From: Ashinkailepas kermadecensis
Taxonomy: Eukaryota > Arthropoda > Thecostraca > Neolepadidae
Assembly: GCA_034440615.1 (NCBI GenBank)
Contig: JAOTOM010002665.1
Location: 49,221 to 113,220 of the forward strand
Length of the DNA: 64,000 nt
Direction: 5' to 3'
Below, one piece after another: positions 54,801 to 64,000 of this stretch. Each line of letters opens with the position of its first letter. Position 1 is the stretch's first letter. The position numbers and the translations under genes were made by a program. The notes beneath the pieces were generated by a model. It saw only the letters and a list, made by a program, of their open reading frames with translations. It ran no database searches and had not been told where the DNA came from.

Positions 54801-57515
54801 TTGCCATACCCCGTCAATTGCCATACCCCGTCAATTGCCATACCCCGTCAATTGCCATACCCCGTCAATTGCCATACCCCGTCAATTGCCATACCCCGTC
54901 AATTGCCATACCCCGTCAATTGCCATACCCCGTCAATTGCCATACCCCGTCAATTGCCATACCCCGTCAATTGCCATACCCCGTCAATTGCCATACCCCC
55001 GTGCCATACCCGTCAATTGCCATACCCCGTCAATTGCCATACCCCGTCAATTGCCATACCCCGTCAATTGCCATACCCCGTCAATTGCCATACCCCGTCA
55101 ATTGCCATACCCCGTCAATTGCCATACCCCGTCAATTGCCATACCCCGTCAATTGCCATACCCCGTCAATTGCCATACCCCGTCAATTGCCATACCCCGT
55201 CAATTGCCATACCCCGTCAATTGCCATACCCCGTCAATTGCCATACCCCGTCAATTGCCATACCCCGTCAATTGCCATACCCCGTCAATTGCCATACCCG
55301 TCAATTGCCATACCCCGTCAATTGCCATACCCCGTCAATTGCCATACCCCGTCAATTGCCATACCCCGTCAATTGCCATACCCCGTCAATTGCCATACCC
55401 CGTCAATTGCCATACCCCGTCAATTGCCATACCCCGTCAATTGCCATACCCCGTCAATTGCCATACCCCGTCAATTTGCCATACCCGTCAATTGCCATAC
55501 CCCGTCAATTGCCATACCCCGTCAATTGCCATACCCCGTCAATTCCCATACCCCGTCAATTGCCATACCCCGTCAATTGCCATACCCCGTCAATTGCCAT
55601 ACCCCGTCAATTGCCATACCCCGTCAATTGCCATACCCCGTCAATTGCCATACCCCGTCAATTTCCATATCCCGTCAATTGCCATACCCCGTCAATTGCC
55701 ATACCCCGTCAATTGCCATACCCCGTCAATTGCCATACCCCGTCAATTGCCATACCCCGTCAATTGCCATACCCCGTCAATTGCCGGACCGTGAATTGCC
55801 ATACCCCGTCAATTGCCATACCCCGTCAATTGCCATACCCCGTCAATTGCCATACCCCGTCAATTGCCATACCCCGTCAATTGCCATACCCCGTCAATTG
55901 CCGTACCCCGTCAATTGCCATACCCCGTCAATTGCCATAACCCCGTCAATTGCCATACCCCGTCAATTGCCATACCCCGTCAATTGCCATACCCCGTCAA
56001 TTGCCATACCCCGTCAATTGCCATACCCCGTCAATTGCCATACCCCGTCAATTGCCATACCCCGTCAATTGCCATACCCCGTCAATTGCCATACCCCGTC
56101 AATTGCCATACCCCGTCAATTGCCATACCCCGTCAATTGCCATACCCCGTCAATTGCCATACCCCGTCAAATGCCGGACCGGTGAACTGCCATACCCCGG
56201 CAATTGCCGTACCCCGACAATTGCCGTACCCCGACAATTGCCATACCCCGACAATTGCCATAACCCGTGAATTGTCGGACCCGTCAATTTCCATATCCGT
56301 CAATTTCCATATCCGTCAATTGCCATAACTCGTCAATTGCCATAACTCGTCAATTGCCATAACTCGTCAATTGCCATAACCCGTCAATTGCTGGACCCCG
56401 TCAATTGCCATACCCCGTCAATGGCCGTACGCCGTAAAATGCCTTACCCCGTCAATTGCCATACCCCGTTCATTGCCATACCACGTCAATTACCATACCC
56501 CGGCAATTACCATGCCCCGTCAATTGCCATACCCCCTCAATTTCCGGACCGGTGAATTGCCATACCCCGTCAATTTCCATACCCCGTCAATTGCTAAATC
56601 TCGTCAATTTTCATAACCCGTGAATTGCCATACCCAGTCAATTGTGGGGCCCGTCAATTGCCATACCCCGTCAGTTGCCATACCCCGTCAATTGCCGGAG
56701 CAGTGAATTGCCATACCCCGTCAATTTCCATACCCCGTCAATTTCCATACCCCGTCAATTGCCATACCCCGTCAATTGCAAGACCGGTGAATTGCCATAC
56801 CCCGTCAATTGCCATACCCCGTCAATTGCCATACCCCGTCAATTGCCATACCCCGTCAATTGCCATACCCCGTCAATTGCCATACCCCGGCAATTGCCAT
56901 ACCCCGTCAATTGCCATACCCCGTCAATTGCCATACCGCCGTCAATTGCCATACCCCGTCAATTGCCATACCCCGTCAATTGTCGGACCCCGTCAATTGC
57001 CATACCCCGTCAATTTCCGGACACGTCAAATGCCATACCCCGTCAAATGCCATACCCCGTCAAATGCCATACCCCGTCAATTGCCATACCCCGTCAATTG
57101 CCATACCCCGTCAATTGCCATAGCAGTGTCAATTGCCATACCCCAGTCAATTGCCATACCCCAGTCAATTGCCATACCCCAGTCAATTGCCATACCCCGT
57201 CAATTGCCATACCCCGTCAATTGCCATACCCCGTCAATTGCCAAACCCCGTCAATTGCCAAACCCCGTCAATTGCCATACCCCGTCAATTGCCATACCCC
57301 GTCAATTGCCATACCCCGTCAATTGCCATACCCCGTCAATTGCCATACCCCGTCAATTGCCATACCCCGTCAATTGCCATACCCCGTCAATTGCCATACC
57401 CCGTCAATTGCCATACCCCGTCAATTGCCATACCCCGTCAATTGCCGGACCCCGTCAATTGCCATACCCCGTCAATTGCCATACCCCGTCAATTGCCATG
57501 GCCATACGCCGTGAA
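51881..57515. repeat. 17-bp satellite array, about 330 units
   Basis: Unit CAATTGCCATACCCCGT. The core (about 52800-56150) is almost homogeneous apart from occasional one-base C losses or partial units. Both edges (51881-52800 and 56170-57200) hold diverged units (AATTGCCGGACC, AATTGTCGGACC, CAAATGCC). Because 17 is not a multiple of three and the unit has no stop in any plus frame, all three frames encode the same 17-residue repeat for more than a thousand codons. There is no start-context or splice evidence that it is expressed. Confidence 0.97.
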
Positions 57516-57645
57516 ATGCCTTACGCCGTCAAATGCGAAAAGAGAAAATGACATTTGCAGGCATGTCGGTGAAAGGTCATTAATGATGTTAAATAGAACT
57601 GGTGATATGCAGCTGCCCTGTGGCAATCCATTGTTCATAACATAC
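57516..57645 (-). pseudogene. LINE reverse transcriptase fragment at the satellite edge
   Basis: Minus-strand reading NNGLPQGSCISPVLFN followed by INDLSPTCLQM is the RT motif B region of a non-LTR element. It ends where FADD would be expected, exactly at the satellite edge. It is a different lineage from the LINE at 22326-24400, which reads SGVSQGSVLGPLLF. Confidence 0.7.
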
Positions 57646-59189
57646 CATAACAATATATATATATATGTATGGTGTGTGTTGTGTTGTGGAATGGTGATGT
57701 ACAGCGTGTATGTACCATCGTGCGTCAAATGCATGTGTCCATAGGAAGGAGGTGGGGTGAAAGTTTTGTCCGGTGATCTTTCAAAATCGAAGTATTTGTT
57801 TGACGCAATTGCTGTGTGACCAGTGGCGTCGCCACGAAATTCTTCCAGGGGGGGGGGCAAGGTCGAAAGGGGGCCTCCTGTTACCCGAAAGGGGGCCTCC
57901 ATTGTGTTAGGGTCTCATATTGTTTGTAGGCTCTTATACTATGGTTCGAGGATGGGGAACATGATTTGATATTGGTTTTTTGTTTGTTCTTGGCATGGTG
58001 CATTATTTACTCAAAACGCAATAGCACTAATCATTTTTGGCTGAAAACTGGGCCATACCAGGGTATAAATAAGTAATATTTCGATAAATACATAAGTTCC
58101 AAAACAAACCATCGTCTCAATGCTTTTCCGAATCTTCCCGCTGGCCTCTAGATTGCAGCGAGCTGGCGGGGCTGGTGCTAAGCATATCTTACAGATATCT
58201 GCCATTGATTAACCCACTTTTAAGTCCTCCAAGTCTAACTGAATATAGCTAGATTCATCACTACTGCTATTTATTCCCATCAGCTTGATGTCATAAGCAA
58301 AGCTTGAACGACCATTTCTCAGTCTAAGGACGACAATTTGGTAAAGGTGACAACGAGAAGTGGATTGCATTAGTTTTTTTTAGCGTCATCTTAGGAATTT
58401 GTTTATTTTTTATAACATTTGGTGCTGGCTGCAAGGCAACTGTCACACGAGCTAAAATGTATCCTCAGCGAATAAATTCACGGCAAGAACAAGCATTGAA
58501 CACCAATGCATAAATGACAATGCAACAATGCAACAATGTCAGTACATACATATTCCAAGCCTTCAAATTCCACGCCGTCACGACCATCGTTTTCGCTGTG
58601 CTCTACCGTTTTGTAAATGACGTTGAGAAGGTATGGAAGCTGGGAAGCTCTAATCATGCAGGCTGTTAGTTAGTTAGTTAGTTATTGTGGTTTGGGGGCG
58701 CATCGCATGCAGGCTGTAATAACAGAAAAGAAGTTTGTTGGAAGAAAATGTATTTAAAAACGTCATTCATCCCATTTCATATGGGGCATGGATGTTGTAT
58801 TGCATGCTTATGAGGGGTAATTTGTCCCCTCCATGTTGGCTTTTCCCCATGGGCGTATGTTTCGGAAAATTATTGAGGGACCAGTGGAGTACCTATATTT
58901 GCGCTAAGCAGGAGGGGGCAAACGGATTTGCAGGGGGGGGGGGGCACCTACGCCCATTAAAAAGCCCTTGGATTTCGACCGCTATTTTGTCGAAGGGTAC
59001 ATTTCGAAATAATATAATTAGTCATCAACTAAATTGTCCTGTGGACGGGCCTAATCTACCACTATGGTTTCTGATTGGTCGGATTTCAACCCTAACTCCA
59101 CCACTCAGTTCTACGGTTTTCTTTTGGTATCCCTTGAGAAGTTACCTCACACTGCTGAAATTACACCTATACCACAAACCCGGATCGGT
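57646..59189. other. Intergenic with MITE-like end fragments
   Basis: A CAGTGGCGTCGCCACGAAAT end followed by a G run lies at about 57822, like the terminal repeat of the element at 8595. A GTTAGTTAGTTAGTTATTG stretch with GGGGGCGCATCG lies at 58668-58705. A G run near 58933 precedes the inverted repeat. No gene seen. Confidence 0.45.
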
Positions 59190-61160
59190 ATCCCAAAAAT
59201 CAAACTGGAGCCCTCCAAAAAAGGAGAGATTCCAGCAAATAAATGTTAGGGTCAGGAAAATGGCTCTGTTGCACCGAACATTTTTTTTCAAGATGCCTTC
59301 AAAAATTGCGTATGACTCCGAAAAGCATACCGGATCTCTAAAAATCGAGGTGGGATACATGGCGTCAGAGGTTCGAAAAATCAGGCTGGGATTCGGACTT
59401 TTAATAAAAAAACAGAAAAGATCCACAAAAATCGCGTTGAGCACAGAAAGCTGGCGTTGGGTCTCCGGAACCACGTGCCTGGGCGCGATAAGTCGCGCTG
59501 GGACCCAGAAAAAATCGCACCGAAGCCCCAAGATCATACTGGGGCCCCACAAATGTGTGTCAGAAGCTCCAAATATACACAGTGGGACCCTAAGAGTACA
59601 ACGTTGCCAGAAAGTACAACTAACCCTCCAAAGCGCACAAAAGTCTCCCAAAAAGCGATAGGGCCTTAAAACATGCGTTGCAGCCCTAAATAAACATACC
59701 GGGAGCTCTAAGAAAAATACACTGCAAGCTCGCAAGGCGCACAGGGGCCATGAGAACGCACAAGGGCCTGGAAAAGAGGCTGGGGCCACGAAAGGCAGCA
59801 TGGTTCCAAAACGTACAAAACGACCGGGAGCTAAATAAACACATTGGGATCTTCGAAAACGCCCCAACACGTAAAAATACTCGGTGCACAAAAAAACGCA
59901 ACAAAGCCCTAAAACGAGCAGGGTTTAGAAGGCCCATAACTTCAAAGTAAAATGTATTACCCACCACTTTAAAATACAAAATATTACAATTTCAGGCATT
60001 GCAGTTCATAGCACCCGGTCGCCACGACGGCAACGTGAGTGCACGTGCACACCCATTTTTCGTATTCGGTGCATTCGCCACACTTCGTGCGATGCTATGG
60101 TTTCTGCTAGGCCTTCTGCGTTTTGCTAATTGCTGCCACATGATAGACTCGCACCATATTTGGCGTGATGGAATGATTCGCCTGGGCGTTCGCTTCGAAA
60201 AGTCGATTGATTAAATTCGATCATTAGTTTCCTACTTCCCACATTTTCTGGTAGCTATGAAATGCGGTTTCCGCTGAGCTTTGATGCATTTCATATCTGT
60301 GCTGCTATCCTCCCAGATCGGATACCGAACCGAGGCCATGCCTCGGCGTTTTTTTTACCCGTTGCGTCTTTCTTGCTCTATGATTGTGTATTATGGCTCC
60401 AATCCATTTTTGTTAGGGGCCTAAAGCATTTTCGAACCCCCTGCTCGTTTTGGGGTTCGTTGAATTTTTGTACACTGAGGATTTTGACGTGTCGGGGCGT
60501 TTTCGAAGATCCCGATGTGTTTATTTAGCGCCGGTCTTTTTGTTTGTTTTGGAACCATGTTGCCTTTTGCGGCCCCAGCCACCTTTTCAGGCTATTGTGC
60601 GTTATCATGACCCCTGTGTGCCTTGAGAGCTTTCGGTGTATTTTTTAGACCTCCCGGTATGTATATTTATGGCTGCAACGCTTGTGTTAAGCGTTGTGTT
60701 TTAACGCCCTGTCGCTTTTTGTGAGACTGTGCGCTTTGGAGGGTCAGTTGTATTTTCGGCCCCCGTTGTGCTCTCAGGGTCCCGATGTGTTTATTTTAGG
60801 CTTCTGACGCACACTTGTGGGGCCCAAGTACAATTTTGGGGCTTCGGTACGATGTTTCTAGGTCCCAGAGTGGCTTATCGCACCCAGGCGCGTGGTTCCG
60901 GAGACCCAACCCCAGTTTTCTGGGCTCAATACGATTTTGTGAAACTTTTCTGATTTTTTTTTAAAGTCCGAATCCCGGCCTGATTTCTCGAGCACTTGGC
61001 GCCATGTTTTTGTATCCACCTCGATTGTTCGAGATCCGGTTTGTTTTTCGGTGCCGTACGCAATTTGTGAAGGCATCTGATAATATGTTCGGTGCTCCAG
61101 AGCCATTTTTTTACCTGGGCATTTAGTTGTTGGAATCCATCCTTATTTTGGAGGGCTCCA
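59190..61160. repeat. Large inverted repeat made of degenerate minisatellite
   Basis: The left arm (59190-59940) and right arm (60415-61160) are inverted homologues centred near 60178. Example: GGGTCTCCGGAACCACG at 59460 against CGTGGTTCCGGAGACCC at 60890. The arms consist of roughly 30-bp units (GGGnCCCAGAAAnATCGCNC type). The loop (59941-60414) is unique. The 249- and 308-codon open frames across the arms follow from the repeats. Confidence 0.85.
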
Positions 61161-62050
61161 GCTTGATTTGTGTTTGTGTTTGTGGTCACACTGTGCTTAC
61201 GTGTGGCCCTAGACGGCAATTTTGTAGAGCCTCGACGGGACTAACTATGGGAATTGTGGGTCCCAAACGCGATATTTGGGGGGCCCGGTTCGAGTTTGTG
61301 CGATGCGTTGTATTTAGCTGTGGCCCCAACGCGATTTTGGCGGTTCCTGTCGCAATTTTTCGGGCCTCTGAGCGAGTTTTCCGGGGCTCGCCGTATTTAT
61401 TTGGAGACCCATACGCGAATTCTGGTTGACCGACGCGAATTTTGGTGGCCCCAGCGCGATTTTGAGGCCCCGACACGATTCTTGGGAGCTTATCCCTCTC
61501 AGGATGGAGGGGCATTTGCCCCTTTGATATAGCACTGCGGCCACTGAAGGAGTTTTTTTTCCGTCCCAGAGTGACATTCCGGTTAAAATTGATTTTGGGG
61601 GCAGCTGCAACTTTTGGGGCCCCGGCGCGACCTTCTGAGGCTCCAGTGTGATTTTCAAGGGCTGCGACGCGAGTTTTTTGGGTCCAATGTGATCTTTTGG
61701 GCCCCGACGTCATTTTCTTGGATCCCTAGCGCGAGCTATAGCGGCCTCGACACTTTTTGGGGTCCAATGCGTTTTGGATGCTTTTGGCGTCATTGTAGGG
61801 CCCCCAGAGTGATTATTCATGTCCGGATTGTTCTTCGTTGCTCCGGCTTCATTCGTTCTGGTCCCAATGAGACTGTTGGGGCACGGTACGACCTGTCGTG
61901 CCCCTGGCATGATTTTCGTGGTCCGCGCGTGAATTTTTGGTACCCCAGGCTCAGCGTAATTTGCGGGGGCCCCGGCCGGATCTTTTGGGGCCCATATCGT
62001 GATTTTAAAATACCCAGACTCGACTCTTACTATTTCTTAGGGGGTTCTTC
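61161..62050. repeat. Degenerate GGGGCCCCGACGCGATTTT minisatellite
   Basis: Continuation of the right arm's repeat family in units of about 30 bp (TTTTGGGGCCCCGACGCGAT), strongly diverged. No matching left-hand partner. Confidence 0.75.
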
Positions 62051-64000
62051 TTGTAAATTATAGGCCTCCTGTTGCGTCATCTCATTTCCTAGGGCCTTTT
62101 TACCGGTTTTCGATGTCTCCTTGTGTGTCCTACCCTCCTCCATATTCAATGGTCCTCCCTCCCGTCTTGGAGGGCCTCCTCTTGCATTCTGGGGCCCCTT
62201 TAACATGGCATGGGGCTTCCTCTCATCTTCGAGGGGAATTTTCTGCCAAATTAGGGGCCTCTTGCCACGCCTCGTGTGCCTCCTTCTTTATCCTAGCAAA
62301 GCCTTACCCGTCTTGAGGGATCTTCAATTTTGGAAACCTCACCTCCTTCCATACCTGCTATCACTCCCATCTTAAGGGCCTCCTCTCATTTCCTGGGAAC
62401 TCTTTCCGGTCTTCGGAACCTCATTTGGTCCTAGAGACCTACTCCTTCCCGAGTCAGGCAGGTGCCTCATTTCTCTTCTAGAGGCCTTCTTTTTCAAATT
62501 AGGGGCCTCCTCTCACGTCTTGGGGGCCTCCTGCTCTGCGTTCTCCTGCTCTGCGCTCTGGATTCGATCTTTACCCATCTTAGGGGTGGTCTCTTATCTC
62601 CTGATGGACTCCTCTTCTCTCCCAGGCGCCGCCTCTGCTAAATTACTGGCAACCTTTCCTATCTTAGTGGCCTTGTTATTTCCCTGGGACCTTCTTAGCC
62701 GTCTTCGAGCCTTCTTTTCCGCTTGGGAGCCATCTCTCTTATCCAATGGCTTTCTCTCCTATTTTAGGGGCCTCCTCGTTCATCATGGGGTCTCGTTTCC
62801 AATCTTGTGTCGTTCTCTTCCGAATTAGGTGCCTCCTGCCACGTCTCTGGATCATCCTTTTCTATCTCGGTGGAACCTCACCCGTTTGGGGCCTGCTTTT
62901 GCGTCTCCGAAACCTCATCTCATATCTTCCTTCCTGTTCCGCCTTGGGGCCTCCTCTCATATTTTGGGGCCTCCTTTCCGGTGTTGGAGCCTCTTTTGCA
63001 ATCCTGGTTGCCTCCGTGCCATTTTTGACACTCTCTTGATTTCTGTTGACTCCTACCCTCTCCTAGGTGACTCCTTTTTTCAAATTAGGGGCCTCCTCTC
63101 ACGTCATGGGTGCCTCCTTATCTGTGTCTGGAGCCTTATTATCCTCTTAGCAGGGTGCTTTTGCGTCCTAGTCCTAGATCTTCTCTTCCAGGTTCCTCCT
63201 CTTCCAAAATATGGGCCTCATCTGGCTGGTCTCGGTGGCCTTCTCTCATTCCTGCGGAAACCTTCTTACCCGTCTTGGGGCCCCTATTGCGTCCGGAGAA
63301 GTCTCCCCTATCAGATCTTAATTTTATATTGCAGGGGCATCTTCTTCCGTCTTGGGGGCCTCATTTTCCAACTTAAGAATATCCTGCCACCCATCGGAAG
63401 CCTTTTCGTCTAACATGGGTGGCTTCTTGCCCGTCTCGGTGGCATCCTTTCCGTCCTGAGGGCCTCCCTTTTCGTGCTGGGGTCTCCTTTTCGTCCTGGG
63501 GCCTCCTTTTCGTCCTGGGGCTACCTTCCTACCTCTGTTCTCTGTTCTACGTCTAGTCCTACGTCCTTTTCGTCCTGGGGTGCATCCTTTTCGTTCTAGG
63601 GGCCTCCTTTTCGTCCTGGGGCCTCCTTTTAGTCCTGGGGGCCTCCTCCCAATCTCTGTTCTACGTCTTGGGGCATCCTTGCGTTATGGGGCATCCTTTT
63701 CGTCCTGGGGGCCTCCTTTTCGTCCTGGGGCCTCCTTTTCGTCCTGGGGACCTCATCCCAATATCTGTTCTACGTCTTTGGGGCATCCTTTTCGTCCTGG
63801 GGTTGGTTGGTTGATTGTTGGAGTGTAGGGGCGCATGGACTGAGTCTTTCGTCTTGGGGGCCTCCTTTTCGTCCTGGGAGCTTCCTTTTCGTCCTGGGGG
63901 CCTCCTTTTCATCCTGGGGGCCTCCTTTTCGTCCTGGGGGCCTCCTCCCAATCTCTGTTCTACGTCTTGGTGCCTTCCTTTTCGTCCTGGGGCCTCCTTT
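62051..64000. repeat. GGGGCCTCCTTTTCGTCCTG-type minisatellite
   Basis: Diverged 30- to 35-bp units (AGGGGCCTCCTCTCATCTT) become increasingly regular to the right. From about 63440 they are near-identical 20-bp units. The block runs off the window end. A short GGTTGGTTGGTTGATTGTTG insertion lies at 63804-63840. Confidence 0.9.

Noticed and set aside
52387..56185. Open frames of 1135, 1182 and 1258 codons
   Set aside because: All three come from the 17-bp satellite, whose unit has no stop in any forward frame. No splice, start or domain evidence supports a protein.
51881..57515. Possible CRISPR array
   Set aside because: Units are contiguous 17-mers with no unique spacers, in a eukaryotic genome without cas genes.
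59142..59891. 249-codon cysteine-rich minus-strand frame
   Set aside because: Lies in an arm of the minisatellite inverted repeat; cysteines come from the repeat unit.
62113..63828. Several Leu/Ser-rich hydrophobic open frames
   Set aside because: By-products of the GGGGCCTCCTTTT minisatellite; no consistent start or membrane topology.

Overview
This is a repeat-rich eukaryotic nuclear window with spliced genes and no bacterial or plasmid features. It points to an arthropod, most likely a crustacean. The basis is a pro-resilin-like chitin-binding cuticle protein at the left end with the usual tiny first exon, plus very abundant simple repeats, minisatellites, Penelope-like and LINE elements, and CCTAA-type motifs. 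The species cannot be named from the sequence.

Layout. 0.5-1.9 kb: a complete two-exon cuticle protein gene on the minus strand with a TATA box. 2-9.2 kb: intergenic sequence with a hAT-type MITE bounded by a perfect 8-bp target duplication (5.2-5.7 kb), a CpG-rich island with two CRE sites (about 8 kb) and a GC-rich terminal-inverted-repeat element. 9.6-18.4 kb: a Penelope-like element (GIY-YIG type) whose two colinear halves are separated by about 7 kb; both inner edges end in homopolymer-rich junk, so an insertion or a misassembly is likely. Inside that 7 kb lies a decayed LINE that itself carries a MITE and a tRNA-derived SINE. 18.4-19.6 kb: a block of GATA-type and related microsatellites. 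20.6-25.0 kb: a large non-autonomous DNA transposon containing a TTAA-flanked insertion and a LINE; a second copy without those two insertions sits at 49.7-51.4 kb.

30.6-38.7 kb: the best conserved gene, ZNF598 (Hel2 type, ribosome-collision E3 ligase), plus strand. Six exons are visible. The five internal junctions are phase-compatible, and the exons cover the C2H2 fingers and FPTL-type motifs. The RING exons and the C-terminal exons are not seen. Two exons need a one-base frame correction, and the last recognisable exon runs into a satellite. Almost every splice site of this gene abuts a different minisatellite, and in several cases the repeat unit itself contains the splice site.

41.4-41.8 kb: an unrecognised terminal coding exon on the minus strand. 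42.8-43.7 kb: a fold-back element. 44-49 kb: MITE pieces, a low-quality G-poor stretch and a degenerate Ty3-like gag fragment. 51.9-57.5 kb: an array of about 330 copies of a 17-bp satellite that happens to be open in all three plus-strand frames. 59.2-61.2 kb: a large inverted repeat built of degenerate minisatellite. 61.2-64 kb: further degenerate GGGGCC-rich minisatellite.

The long open frames in the window (up to 1258 codons) are repeat artefacts. I found no new enzymatic or defence system. The most unusual signals are the splice-site-containing minisatellites in ZNF598, the split Penelope element, and the nested transposons that can be dated relative to each other.
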